A DNA stretch of 64,000 nucleotides from Hymenobacter ruricola (GCF_015694525.1 NZ_JADQDM010000001.1:372001-436000); one strand, 5' to 3'; counted from the stretch's first letter, positions 25,136 to 33,839 are shown. Notes: generated from the letters alone by a model not told the origin. Numbers and translations: made by a program.

Positions 25136-25663
25136 CTACTCCTCGAAGGTGGACTCGTGGACAAGCCCGCGCACGAAGGTTTCAAAATCTGGCGCCAGCG
25201 GGGTGATGCGGTAATCGTCTTCTTGGTCAACGTGCACCACGGCCGGTTCGCCCTGCGGGCCGCAGGCGCGGTAGTCGAGCATTACCACGTCGTGCCCGGC
25301 CGAGGGGCAGTCGCACACCACCACGCCGATGGGCGGGTAGCCCCATTCATCGAGCATGAACTGGCTGCCCTGCTCGCCGGCCAGCGACACAGATTTGGTG
25401 CGCCCAATGCCACAGATGCCGCTGATGGCCACGTGGTCGTCGGCCCAAGAGGTGCCTGTGGTGGTGGGGAAGCAGGTGTTGCGCGGGACGCCGCCGTTGC
25501 GCTGCCGCATCAGCGCCACGTAAAACGCGGGCAGGGTGTAGCCCAAGTTGGCTTCGATGGATTGAATCAGCTCATCGGTGGGCGGGGCTTCGGTATAAGC
25601 CTTCCAGGCGTAGGCACTGTCGTCCCAAAAAGTGGCGGCGTCGAAATCAGGCTGAATGGACAT
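25136..25663 (-). CDS. SMI1/KNR4 (SUKH) family protein
   Basis: 175 residues. The N-terminal FWDDSAYAWKAYTEAPPTDELIQSIEANLGYTLPAFYVALMRQRNGG contains the SUKH helix plus L-P-x-F-Y and the N-G-G turn near residue 55. Later LAGEQGSQFMLDEWGYPPIGVVVCDCPSAGHDVVMLDYR is typical of the Bacteroidota sub-branch (Y-P-x-I-G / S-A-G-H-D). These proteins are usually toxin antidotes or regulators. No toxin gene is adjacent; it sits near the end of a seven-gene operon led by a ubiquitin-like protein and DUF4132. Confidence 0.82.
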   Translation of the reverse strand: MSIQPDFDAATFWDDSAYAWKAYTEAPPTDELIQSIEANLGYTLPAFYVALMRQRNGGVPRNTCFPTTTGTSWADDHVAISGICGIGRTKSVSLAGEQGSQFMLDEWGYPPIGVVVCDCPSAGHDVVMLDYRACGPQGEPAVVHVDQEDDYRITPLAPDFETFVRGLVHESTFEE

Positions 25664-25684
25664 GTTGTGTTGAAAGTAAAGAGG

Positions 25685-26470
25685 TCACAGCACAAAGTCG
25701 GCGTCAACGAGGCGCACCGCGTGGGGGCCGCGTTCGGGGTAGTCGTCCGGGTAGCGGCCGAGGTGATTGGGCTGCCCGCCGTGGGCGGTCAGGCACGCGG
25801 CCACGGCAGTGGCCAGGGCCGCCGGGTCGGTGTAGCGCAGCGGGGCGCCGCCCACGCCCTGGCGGCCGTTGCTGAAAAACACCATCAGGTTGACCTGCTG
25901 GCCGATTTCGTGGTCGAAGTAGTAGAGCACATCCAGGCCCGCTTCCTGGCAGAGCTGGTCCAGGGCTTCGATAAACGCTGCTTTGCGGGCCGCTGGCAGG
26001 TGGCAATCGAGGCGCAGGGAGCTGGTTTCGGCCCGGTACTTTCTGGGCGCTGAGCCAACGGCTTGCAGGATGCCGCCGTAGTGGAAAGGCGGCGTGGGGT
26101 CCTGCGGGGCCGCTAAGCGCAGGAATTGCGCACCGGCGGGTAAAGGTTCGGAGGTAGCGGTGGCCTGCTGCTGGCGCAGCATCTGCTCCAGCTCGCTGGC
26201 TACGTGAAAAGCGTAGTCGGACAGCGCGTAGTCGCCCACGGTGAGGCGCAGCAGCAGGCCGTGGGTTTCGGCAAATAAATGCCCTTCCGGGTAGCGGGCG
26301 GCCACGGCGCGCACCTGGTCGAGGAGGGCCGCTGGGTTGGGCGCGTGCACGGTCACGGTCAGCTCGGCCGGGCCGTCGGCGTGCCCGCCCAGGCCCGGCC
26401 GGAAGATGAAGAAGTCGAAGTGGTAGAGGCCTTCGGGAAAGCCGTAGTACCAGTACACGCCGAGTAGCAT
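25685..26470 (-). CDS. Conserved-looking protein of unknown function
   Basis: 261 residues, cytoplasmic by appearance. The opening MLLGVYWYYGFPEGLYHFDFFIFRPGLGGHADG is aromatic-rich and distinctive. The central part (FVASELEQMLRQQQ) is helical, and the later part (LRLDCHLPAARKAAFIEALDQLCQEAGLDVLYYFDHEIGQ) reads like an alternating beta-alpha fold. I cannot name a family. Short gaps on both sides (9 and 21 bp) put it inside the DUF4132 operon. It resembles stand-alone companions of immunity genes more than an enzyme: I see no catalytic motif. Confidence 0.55.
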   Translation of the reverse strand: MLLGVYWYYGFPEGLYHFDFFIFRPGLGGHADGPAELTVTVHAPNPAALLDQVRAVAARYPEGHLFAETHGLLLRLTVGDYALSDYAFHVASELEQMLRQQQATATSEPLPAGAQFLRLAAPQDPTPPFHYGGILQAVGSAPRKYRAETSSLRLDCHLPAARKAAFIEALDQLCQEAGLDVLYYFDHEIGQQVNLMVFFSNGRQGVGGAPLRYTDPAALATAVAACLTAHGGQPNHLGRYPDDYPERGPHAVRLVDADFVL

Positions 26471-26479
26471 GGGACTAAT

Positions 26480-27409
26480 TTAAAAGCATTGCAGCACCGT
26501 CCAACCGGCGCTAAAATCGCGGCGGGCCAAGGCGGCGCGGGGCAGGCAGAAGTAGAGGCGGCCCATGTCCTCCCACATCATGTTGGCCTCGGCTTCGTGG
26601 CTGTCGAGTTGCAACAGCACCTCCCAATCGGTGGCGGCCTGCTGCCGCCAGGTTTCCACTTCGGCCTCGCTGAAACTCAGCGCTTCCCGGGTTTGCTGCA
26701 GGGCCTCGGGGCTGCCGGTGCTGATGCCGCGCGAAACTAGCGCGCACTGCTGGCGAATGGGGCCCTGGATGGCATCGGGCGTGCCAAAGAGGCGGCTGGT
26801 GCCGTCGCCGTGGCGGTGCATCAGCCGCCAGAAGGCCTGGCGCTGGTCCTCGGTCACTTCATCCTCAGAGATGTTAAAGTCATCCTCCCACGGGTCAGGC
26901 AAGGTCATTTCGGCGGCAAACGTGAGCGGCGCGACTGGAAAAGCGGTGTACGCGTCCATCGACAGGCCTGCGGGCAGCGGGCGCGGGGCCAGCATTGCGG
27001 TGGCGTCGTGGTAGAGCACCGCCGCGCGGCCCCGGTCGGCGGGCCTGAAGCCCCAGGGCTGCTCCTGCGCATCGTAGAAAAACGACAGCCACCCGGCGGC
27101 GGGCAACGCCGCGGCAGCCGGAAAGGCCGCCAGCTCCGCCAGGTTCAGCTGGGCCAGGAAGCTGAGCGGCCGGCCTTCCCAGGCGGGCCACTCGGCCGCG
27201 GCCGGCAGGTCGGGCACGCCGCCCAGGCGGGAGGCGCCCACGGGCAGCGCCGCATCGGGCGCGGCCTGGGGCAGCACCCGGATGCTGGGGCGGCACTGCG
27301 GCGCCAACCGCGGCCAGAACGCGCCGAGCCCTTCGGCTTCGACGGCGGCTTGTAAATCGGTGAGTTGGTCCATAGAAAGCGGGGGAGGAGGCAACGGCTC
27401 GGGTTTCAT
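26480..27409 (-). CDS. DUF1963 (YwqG-like) protein
   Basis: 309 residues from ATG 27409, which overlaps the stop of the previous gene by 4 nt (a second in-frame ATG lies at 27373). DUF1963 hallmarks are clear: VGASRLGGVPDLPAAAEWP near residue 55 and PLSFLAQLNLAEL followed by LPAAGWLSFFYD. The C-terminal half has the expected acidic, aromatic character (MMWEDMGRLYFCLP). DUF1963 proteins are common next to polymorphic toxins and SUKH genes, and immunity or stress roles have been suggested; the biochemical role is unknown. Confidence 0.8.
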   Translation of the reverse strand: MKPEPLPPPPLSMDQLTDLQAAVEAEGLGAFWPRLAPQCRPSIRVLPQAAPDAALPVGASRLGGVPDLPAAAEWPAWEGRPLSFLAQLNLAELAAFPAAAALPAAGWLSFFYDAQEQPWGFRPADRGRAAVLYHDATAMLAPRPLPAGLSMDAYTAFPVAPLTFAAEMTLPDPWEDDFNISEDEVTEDQRQAFWRLMHRHGDGTSRLFGTPDAIQGPIRQQCALVSRGISTGSPEALQQTREALSFSEAEVETWRQQAATDWEVLLQLDSHEAEANMMWEDMGRLYFCLPRAALARRDFSAGWTVLQCF

Positions 27410-28035
27410 TGGGCCAGGCGTTCCCGGAGTCGGGTTAGCAATTCTTCCTTCGACATAAAGCGCTGCCAGAAATTTTCCAGCGGGCCTTCGTTGGTGATGG
27501 AAGCGAAGAATTCTTCGTGGTCGGTGCTGAAAACCGTGGGGTTGGCCGGGTTGGGGTCGGACAGGCAAAGGAAATACGTGTCGGGAAACCCGTAGCTGTG
27601 CGCCAAGTAGATGAAGTCCGGAGCCGGGTCGGAGACAACCTCGAACACTGGGCTCAAATCAACTTCGTCGGAGTCAGTGAAATAGTCGTTCCATTCGGCG
27701 TAGTCAGCCGTGCCGGGGCGAAAGGGCGTGAAGAGGCTGGGGCGGTAAAACACCTGGCCCTGCGGAGCCTCCGTGAGGCGGTAGAAATGGTCGGCCACGC
27801 GCTGATAGAAGGCCACCAGGTCGGTGGTCAGCAAGGCGCGATGGGCCTCTACCACTTCGTTGAGCCCCGCGATGGGTTCTGCCTCGGCGGCAGTGGCCCA
27901 GGGCGTATCGGTGGGCCGGCGGTAAAGCACGGTGTCGAAGGTGATGGCCTGCAAGTCATCCGCCAACGACTGGCCCTCGACTTGGTCGATGCGCCCTCCC
28001 AGCTGCTGCATTTGGGCAAGAACGGTCGGGCTCAC
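27406..28035 (-). CDS. Possible SUKH-like protein coupled to DUF4132
   Basis: 209 residues if started at GTG 28035, which overlaps the DUF4132 stop (GTGA). The open frame extends further into that gene, but the coupled GTG (V-S-P-T-V-L-A-Q) is preferable. The C-terminal half reads like a SMI1/KNR4 end: PDFIYLAHSYGFPDTYFLCLSD, then FSTDHEEFFASITNEGPLENFWQRFM. The N-terminal 90 residues are helical and polar and carry no motif that I recognise. It is translationally coupled on both sides (4-nt overlaps), so it is probably made in fixed ratio with DUF4132 and DUF1963. Confidence 0.5.
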   Translation of the reverse strand: MSPTVLAQMQQLGGRIDQVEGQSLADDLQAITFDTVLYRRPTDTPWATAAEAEPIAGLNEVVEAHRALLTTDLVAFYQRVADHFYRLTEAPQGQVFYRPSLFTPFRPGTADYAEWNDYFTDSDEVDLSPVFEVVSDPAPDFIYLAHSYGFPDTYFLCLSDPNPANPTVFSTDHEEFFASITNEGPLENFWQRFMSKEELLTRLRERLAQ

Positions 28036-30635
28036 AGCTGGCGCAGGATGGTGGAGTCGGTGATTTTGTCGTCGTCCATCAAGAGCAGGGCTTTGCTGAG
28101 GATGATGGACAGCACGGCATCGCCCTCGAAGGGCAGGAAAACGTCGCCCGTGCCCAGGGTTTTGCCGGAGCGGTCGGGCACGATGCACAGGTACTGGTCA
28201 TTGGGTTCCATGAGGATGTTGCCCGAGCCGAGGTGGATTTTGTAGGTGTGGCGGTGGCCCTTCACCACCAAAAAGTTGCCCTTGATTTCGCTCACCTTGC
28301 CGATTTTCAGGCGGGGCACCAGCCGTTCCAGGGCGAGCTTGCGCGACTTGGCCACTTCGCTCAAATCGCCGAAGCTGTAGCTTTCCCAGTAGTTGCGGAA
28401 CTGGGCCAGGCCGCCGTTGTCGCGCCACTGCGGGTCGTTGCCCACCGAGGCCACGCCCACAAACAAGTCCACGTCGCGCATCACTTCGGAGAACACCAGC
28501 GGTGGCACTTCGGGCAGCGGCACCGGCACGTCCTGGCGCGTGAAGCGGACCTGGTCGGTGCTCACGTAGTTGTAGATACCCGTGTCGTTCCACTCGCCGT
28601 CGGCGTACACCTCGCTCACCCAGTACTCGGCCGTGAGGTGGTGGGTGGGCAGCGGCAAGGTGGCAATTTCGGAGTCGTAGCCCTTGTCGTAGGCGCCCAG
28701 CAGGCGGTAGCGCCAGCCGCGCAGCTTGGCCAGGCTGTTAAACTGGTGCTGCTTGAGGATGTGCGCGGCCATGCGGTTGGAGTAGGTGGCGGTGCGCTCC
28801 TCGGGCGGCGTGAGCAGGTACACTTCCCGAAAGGCCTGCTTCAGCGGCTGGCGCAACTGGTTGCGCTCCAGCAGCTCGCGCCAGGCCAGCACTTCGCTGG
28901 GCTGCGCGAGCAGCGGGTGCCAGAGCTGCACGGCTTCGGCCTGGTCGGCGGGGGTGGGCAGGGGTTGGCCGCGCGCGTTGCGCCAGTCCTCGCGCACCCA
29001 CAGGGCGTCCTCGTAGGTGCCGTCGGGGTAGTGCAGGCGCCAAATGAGGCGGCGGGCCAGCTCGCTCATCAGCCCGTGATGGAAATAATATTGAGCAAAC
29101 CAGGGCCACGGCATGCGCCGCTCCTCCACAAAGCCGCGGTCGAGGCGGTCGCGCTGGGTGCTGTAGGTCTGCTGGGCCTGGGTTTGGGCGGCTTTCAGCT
29201 CCTTCAGCTCCTCGGCGTGGGTGGCTTTGAGGGCCGCGGGGGCACTTTTGAGGGGCTTGCCGCTTTTCTGCCACTGCGTTTCGGCCTTGCCGTCGGCGAG
29301 GGCGAGGGTGGCGGTGTAGTCGCCCAGCTCCTCCACCAGCCGGCCGTTTTCGAGGCCGAAATCCGGCACGGCCATGTCCTCAATCTCGGCCGGACTCACG
29401 CCCAGCTTCGCCGATTCCTGGGCGATGTAGCGGGCAATGGTTTCCTGGGTGTTAGTCTGGCGGATTTTGCTGCGCACCCGGGCCAGGGCGGCCACGCCGG
29501 GCAGGCCGTTTTGCGAGAGGGCCAGCAGGCAGGCGTTGCCGATGCCGACGGCCAGGGGCCCTTTGCCGGGAATCTTGCGGAAGCACTTGGCCGCCAGCGT
29601 GGTCAGCGTCTCCAGCAGCGGCGGGTCGGCCAGCGGCTGCAAAGTCCAGACGAGGCCCTTGGCCACGGTGGCGTTGGCTTCCGTCACGAAGTCCCAGGTG
29701 GAGTAATTGTAGGTCGTGCCGTCGCCGTATTCGTGCACGTGCGGGCGCTCGGTCACCGGCGTGTCGGCCAGCAGCTGTAGCCAGGCGCGGCCCTGCTCGC
29801 GCACGGCGTCGGGGCCGATGGCGGCCGTGGCGGCGTCCAGCTCCTGCCGCAGCTTGGCGGTTGGCTGGGCGGGGCTGGCTTTTTGCCAGCGTTGTAGCAG
29901 GCCCAGCCAGGGGGCGGCACGCGACTCAGTGCGGTCGAGGCCGGCCACAAACTGCGCGAGGGCCTGGCCCAGTGGGTCGCCGTCGGCAAACACCACCACG
30001 GGCAGGGCGTCGTCGCCGGCAGACTGGCTCAAAATCTCCTGGGCTTTGAGGCGCACCTTGAGCTGGTCGCCACGTTGCCCGGTGCTTTGGTCGCACACGC
30101 GCTGCAGAAAAGTCAGCATGGGCTGGCCCAGGGGTCCGCGCTTGGCCAGCTTGCCGACCTGGCCAAGCGTGAGCAGCAGCGGGAACGGGTACACGTATAA
30201 TGCAGCGTTGCCCGGCTCTTCCAGATTGATGCCGTAGCTGGCAAACAGGCGCAGGTAGTCGGCCTCGGTGAGGGCGAGGGTGGTGCGCAGCAGGGCCGTC
30301 AGCACGTCGGCCAGCACCCAGCGAATGCGGTAGTCGCCGTCGTTGTGCCCCACGCGCTTGATGGCGGCCGTCAGGGCCAGCACCATCCGGCTTTGGTAGG
30401 CCGAATCCTGGGCCCGGATGGTCTGGTAGGCGGGCAGGTCGCTGAGCTTGGTGTTGTAGTCTTTGCCAAGCAGTTGGGGCAGCAGCTCGGCCAGTACGGG
30501 TTTCATTTCCAGCGCTTCCGGGCTCTCATCGTCCAGAATGGTGGGATTGAACTGGTCTTTTTTGGTGGTGGACATGGCGGGTGGATTGGCAGCGGGAGGG
30601 GTGAGCAAAGCCAGAAAGCGGTCGAGCAGTCCCAT
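28032..30635 (-). CDS. Large DUF4132 protein
   Basis: 867 residues. The C-terminal 250 residues are the recognisable part: WFAQYYFHHGLMSELARRLIWRLHY, then GWRYRLLGAYDKGYDSEI, DVDLFVGVASVGNDPQWRD, and a final YKIHLGSGNILMEPNDQYLCIV segment found in DUF4132 proteins (relatives of MolR/YehI). The first 400 residues look like alpha-helical repeats. No signal peptide; there is no WGR domain at the N-terminus as in some relatives. It follows the ubiquitin-like gene by 3 bp and overlaps the next gene by 4. Function of DUF4132 is unknown, and the fixed pairing with a Gly-Gly-ended small protein is the notable feature. Confidence 0.78.
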   Translation of the reverse strand: MGLLDRFLALLTPPAANPPAMSTTKKDQFNPTILDDESPEALEMKPVLAELLPQLLGKDYNTKLSDLPAYQTIRAQDSAYQSRMVLALTAAIKRVGHNDGDYRIRWVLADVLTALLRTTLALTEADYLRLFASYGINLEEPGNAALYVYPFPLLLTLGQVGKLAKRGPLGQPMLTFLQRVCDQSTGQRGDQLKVRLKAQEILSQSAGDDALPVVVFADGDPLGQALAQFVAGLDRTESRAAPWLGLLQRWQKASPAQPTAKLRQELDAATAAIGPDAVREQGRAWLQLLADTPVTERPHVHEYGDGTTYNYSTWDFVTEANATVAKGLVWTLQPLADPPLLETLTTLAAKCFRKIPGKGPLAVGIGNACLLALSQNGLPGVAALARVRSKIRQTNTQETIARYIAQESAKLGVSPAEIEDMAVPDFGLENGRLVEELGDYTATLALADGKAETQWQKSGKPLKSAPAALKATHAEELKELKAAQTQAQQTYSTQRDRLDRGFVEERRMPWPWFAQYYFHHGLMSELARRLIWRLHYPDGTYEDALWVREDWRNARGQPLPTPADQAEAVQLWHPLLAQPSEVLAWRELLERNQLRQPLKQAFREVYLLTPPEERTATYSNRMAAHILKQHQFNSLAKLRGWRYRLLGAYDKGYDSEIATLPLPTHHLTAEYWVSEVYADGEWNDTGIYNYVSTDQVRFTRQDVPVPLPEVPPLVFSEVMRDVDLFVGVASVGNDPQWRDNGGLAQFRNYWESYSFGDLSEVAKSRKLALERLVPRLKIGKVSEIKGNFLVVKGHRHTYKIHLGSGNILMEPNDQYLCIVPDRSGKTLGTGDVFLPFEGDAVLSIILSKALLLMDDDKITDSTILRQL

Positions 30636-30638
30636 GCC

Positions 30639-31034
30639 TCAGCCGCCCACCAGCGGGGTGAGTTTCAGGAAGCTGGCGGTGGCGCCGCTGCCCAGCCACA
30701 CTTCTTCGTCGAGGCTTTCCACCTGGCGGTCGTTCACGAGCACGAAAAAGCCGTTTTTCTGGAAGGCTTCCAGGGCGCGGTACACCTGCTGCTCGGCGTC
30801 GATGAGCTTGTGGGGGCGCAGGCGGAAGCCGCCGTTGAGCGTCTTTTTCGACTCGGTGGGCTGCACCAGGCCCTGAAACACGCCGGTCTGGCGCTCGTTG
30901 TAGGCCGTCACTTCGTCGTGCACGCGGCGGGCAATGAGCTCGCGCACGGTGAGCATTTCCTGGCTGATTTCCAGCTCCAGCCGGTGCAGGATGCTGCCGC
31001 CGGCGGTTTCGTCGAGAATGGTGAGCAAGGGCAT
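30639..31034 (-). CDS. Ubiquitin-like (MoaD/ThiS-type) protein ending in Gly-Gly
   Basis: 131 residues. Predicted order: strand LLTILDE, strand ILHRLELEI, helix TVRELIARRVHDEVTAYN, a 35-residue insertion, helix DAEQQVYRALEAFQ, strand FFVLVNDRQV, strand TASFLKLTPLVGG. This order and the ending (V-N-D-x-x-V near residue 102, L-x-x-G at about 115, then F-L-K-L-x-P-L-V-G-G) resemble MoaD/ThiS beta-grasp proteins, whose exposed C-terminal Gly-Gly is adenylated and conjugated. The stop codon follows directly after Gly-Gly. It heads the DUF4132 operon. No E1-like or JAB-type gene is visible nearby, so activity would need an enzyme encoded elsewhere or be non-covalent. Fold assignment is mine, by eye. 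Confidence 0.6.
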   Translation of the reverse strand: MPLLTILDETAGGSILHRLELEISQEMLTVRELIARRVHDEVTAYNERQTGVFQGLVQPTESKKTLNGGFRLRPHKLIDAEQQVYRALEAFQKNGFFVLVNDRQVESLDEEVWLGSGATASFLKLTPLVGG

Positions 31035-31347
31035 AAGCGGGCGGTTAAAAATAAAGGATGAATAGGGGTCGCGAAGCTGGTTTGAGGCCTCGGATAAGTC
31101 TGTATTTCAAGGTTGTACTGGGCAATGAGTTGGAAAGGCAAGTCTAACCGTTTATTTGTCGACCTCGGCCTTGGACCTGGGAGGCGCAGCAAAGCGGCCA
31201 GCCCACGTCCCAATGGGAAAACGTGGCGTTGCCAGGCGGGGTTGGTGGTTAGCTGAACAAGGAGGAACTGTATTGGTTCTACGCAGTAAGCACCAGATTC
31301 CTACGTAAAAACTCGCATCAAAGCCAGTGCTTTTCCATTATTGGTAG
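31035..31347. other. Upstream region of DUF4132 operon, no gene seen
   Basis: 313 bp that must contain the promoter for the minus-strand operon. On the minus strand a TATTTTTA near 31050 resembles the -7 box, without a clear -33 partner. I see no intact gene; the right part merges into the degraded zone that follows. Confidence 0.4.
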
Positions 31348-31569
31348 TCGGGCCGCACCCTAGCCAACGCCCTGGCCGAGTTTGAGCGCAGCCTCGAAAC
31401 CAGCAAGTCGCCGCTCGACGACTGGCGCCTCAACGACAATGAGGCAGCCGTAAGCGCCTCGGCGAAACGGGGCTTTGCGCTCTTCAACGGCAAGGCGGGC
31501 TGCGTGCGCTGCCACATCGGGGCCGACTTCAACAACGCGGTTTGTACGGCTGGCGATTATCTAGTCTGA
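31348..31569 (+). pseudogene. Fragment of di-heme cytochrome c peroxidase
   Basis: A 73-codon plus-strand frame without start codon. It reads SGRTLANALAEFERSLETSKSPLDDW, then AVSASAKRGFALFNGKAGCVRCHIGADFNNAV, and stops at TGA 31567-31569 shortly after. The heme-binding C-V-R-C-H motif and the preceding G-x-x-L-F-x-G-K-A-x-C context are those of the CcpA/MauG di-heme peroxidase family, which is about five times longer. Both the N-terminal heme domain and the C-terminal end are missing, so this is a truncated relic. It marks the start of a decayed zone. Confidence 0.75.
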
Positions 31570-32034
31570 TACGGCCTGATATAAGAGAGATAAGTCACAG
31601 GTCCCCTGACGGGTCCCCCAGTTATGAGGTATCTAAAAAGGCACCAACACCGCGGTCGATTCCTCATTATATGTCTGATTTATATTAATTTACAATATAT
31701 ACTTTTAGCGTATGAGTGATTCTTTCAATCGAGCTTCCCGGAATGAGATGCCAATCAACCTGCCTAAGCAGGATGCGCGCAGTTAGAAGCTAACCTAATT
31801 GGTGGCATGGCTCAGAAAGTATAGTTCATTAAGTTAATCCGCAAAAACCTTCAGAACCCACTTCTTGACTCAGCAAAAAGCGCCTTTTAGCCTGCTTGCT
31901 TGGGGTAGGAGAGGGGCGTCAAAAAGGCGCGCCTTTCAGTACTACTTCCTGGCCAGAGCCGGCTGGAATAACTGCCGTTTCGCATAACTGCTGCCCGTTC
32001 TGGCTAGGCCCCCTAGGCAGCGCAACGGGCGGCC
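31570..32034. other. Degraded intergenic stretch with GGTCCCC doublet
   Basis: 465 bp, more AT-rich than its surroundings in the 31660-31730 part. At 31596-31619 it holds a tandem GGTCCCC/GGGTCCCCC motif very like one at 55847-55870 beside the tRNA-Arg gene (19 of 24 positions by eye). No intact gene is visible; a short plus frame (31896-32093) merges into the STAS-like relic. Confidence 0.5.
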
Positions 32035-32307
32035 CCTTTCTTGGCTTTGACTATACACTGCTCAACGACAACCGCGAAGTGGTGGGGCCTTAGGACCACG
32101 CCGTGGAATGGATTGTAACGGACTGGGCCCCGAGCCATTGCGCAGGGCCTGAATTACTTTGTCAACGTGGTCAGCCCCGAGTCCATGGCGGCCCTGTCGG
32201 CGGAAGCCATGCGCCTGGGCTTGGGAGGGCAACTGCAGATGCGCATGTTTGGCGACGTCGGCGAGGCCAAAGCGTGGCTGCGTGAGGCACAAGAGGCCAC
32301 CCCCTAG
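32035..32307 (+). pseudogene. STAS/SpoIIAA-like domain protein relic
   Basis: Plus-strand remnant in two frames. The first part reads FLGFDYTLLNDNREVVGP, then a TAG where relatives usually have Trp, then DHAVEWIVTDWA in the same frame. After a shift near 32145 the second frame continues GLNYFVNVVSPESMAALSAEA and QLQMRMFGDVGEAKAWLREAQ to TAG 32305-32307. This resembles the C-terminal two thirds of small STAS/SpoIIAA-like proteins frequent in Cytophagales. One nonsense codon, one frameshift and a missing N-terminus show it is inactive. Confidence 0.65.
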
Positions 32308-32348
32308 CCCAGGAAACTTGACGCTGTGCGGGTAGGGGTGGCCTCTTG
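32290..32348. terminator. Hairpin at end of STAS-like relic
   Basis: Perfect 14-bp inverted repeat CAAGAGGCCACCCC / GGGGTGGCCTCTTG with a 31-base loop, between the plus-strand relic and the stop of the converging amidohydrolase gene. There is no T tract, so it may be a terminator stem or a leftover palindromic element. Confidence 0.45.
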
Positions 32349-32453
32349 CCTTGCATCCGACTTTTACGAACTATCCAGGCCACCAGCATGGGAGTTCTGC
32401 AACAGCCACGGCCGCGGCTTGAACGCACGGTGTTTCGAAAAACGAGCGTTGAC

Positions 32454-33839
32454 CTACTGGCCGTTGCCTTGCGCTCCCTGCGCGGCTTGCCACCGGCCTT
32501 GTGCCATGACGCCTTTGATTGTTCGCAGGTTGTGCACACTTTGCAGCGGATTGGCGGACAGGAGCACCAGGTCGGCGCGGTAGCCTACTTTGACGCGGCC
32601 TATTTTGGGTACGTGCGGCAGGTGCTTGGCCGTGAACCGGCCGGGCACCAGCGTGGCCGTTCGCAACGCGTCGGCCGGGCTCAGGCCCGCCTCGACTAAC
32701 AATTCCAGCTCGTTGACCAGAGAATAGCCGGGAAAGCAGCCGGGAATGAGCGGCGAATCGGTACCAGCCACCAGGGGCACGCCGGCGGCGTGCAATGCGC
32801 GGGTGAGTTGTTGCAAGAACGGGTACATGGGCACCAGCGGCGCGCCCGTCCGGTGAATGTAGTGGTTCTCGTGCGTCCAGAACTGCAGGATTGGAGGACT
32901 CACGCGGCTTTCCGCATGGCCGGCCTGTTTCAGCAAGCCGGCAAACCGGAGGCTGTCTCCCCATTGGGTGAGAAGGGCGTGGAACGTCGATAAGTTGGGG
33001 CAGACAAAGGCCCCGGATTGTTTGGTGAAAGCCACCGCGGCCGGGATTTTGCGGGCGTCCAGGCTGTCTTTGAAAACGGTGTAGAGGTATTCTTCGCCGT
33101 GGGCCACCATGGCCATCCCTTTCGAGAGGATGTGCTCCATGCCCGGCTCGCGGACGCCGTGGCCCACCACCGGCAGCCCGTAGGCCTTGGCCACGCGCAT
33201 GAGTTCGTCAAACGCGGGGGTGGACAACCCGTTGTAAGCCTTGAGCAAATCGTAGCGCTGGTGCACGATGCGGACCAGCGCCGCGTCCACCTCGGCCGGC
33301 GAATGCACCACGTAGCTGTATACCCGGCCTTGCCAATCCGACGGCGCCGCATCCAGCAAGGCGGCCGCGTAAATCGTGGGGCCGGCCACTTTTCCTTGCT
33401 TGACTTGCTCCCGCAACGCGAGCACTTCGGGCGGCTGGCCCAGGCTGAACACCGTGGTCACGCCGTTGCGCAAGTAGTGCCCCAGGTCGGCCTGGTAGAA
33501 CACATGCGTGTGGCAATCGATAAGGCCGGGCGCGAGGTACTGGCCCCTGGCCGAAATCACCCGCACCCCGGGCGGCGGGGTGCGGCCGGCCGGGCGATGG
33601 GGCTGAACGGACAAAATGCGCCCGTTGCCCACCAGCACGTCCCGGTTGGGCAGCACGGTTCCCGTTTCCACGTCCACCACGTTCACCTGCCGAAACAACG
33701 TCCGGGCCGGGGCGCGGTTCACTTCGGCCCCGCGAAGGGGGGTGGGAGGGCGTTGGCCGGAGTGGGCCTGCAGGTGGACGAACAACGAAAAGAGGCTGCA
33801 AAGACAGGTTAATAGCCCTATTTTTCTCAAAAATGACAT
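32454..33839 (-). CDS. Exported metal-dependent amidohydrolase
   Basis: 461 residues from ATG 33839 with a signal peptide (MSFLRKIGLLTCLCSLFSLFV...). Amidohydrolase superfamily features in order: VLVGNGRILSV (beta-sandwich), YLAPGLIDCHTHVF with the H-x-H zinc ligands near residue 120, a central lysine in YDLLKAYNG (potential carbamylated ligand) near 220, VVGHG and AMVAHGEEY histidines, and VAGTDSPL with the Asp ligand near 385. Closest in style to imidazolonepropionase-like and prolidase-type periplasmic enzymes; substrate unknown. It stands alone between relics and envelope genes. Confidence 0.85.
   Translation of the reverse strand: MSFLRKIGLLTCLCSLFSLFVHLQAHSGQRPPTPLRGAEVNRAPARTLFRQVNVVDVETGTVLPNRDVLVGNGRILSVQPHRPAGRTPPPGVRVISARGQYLAPGLIDCHTHVFYQADLGHYLRNGVTTVFSLGQPPEVLALREQVKQGKVAGPTIYAAALLDAAPSDWQGRVYSYVVHSPAEVDAALVRIVHQRYDLLKAYNGLSTPAFDELMRVAKAYGLPVVGHGVREPGMEHILSKGMAMVAHGEEYLYTVFKDSLDARKIPAAVAFTKQSGAFVCPNLSTFHALLTQWGDSLRFAGLLKQAGHAESRVSPPILQFWTHENHYIHRTGAPLVPMYPFLQQLTRALHAAGVPLVAGTDSPLIPGCFPGYSLVNELELLVEAGLSPADALRTATLVPGRFTAKHLPHVPKIGRVKVGYRADLVLLSANPLQSVHNLRTIKGVMAQGRWQAAQGAQGNGQ

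Noticed and set aside
28233..29780. 515-codon plus-strand open frame opposite DUF4132
   Set aside because: Antisense of a recognisable gene with matching codon phase; low-complexity His/Val/Gln composition.
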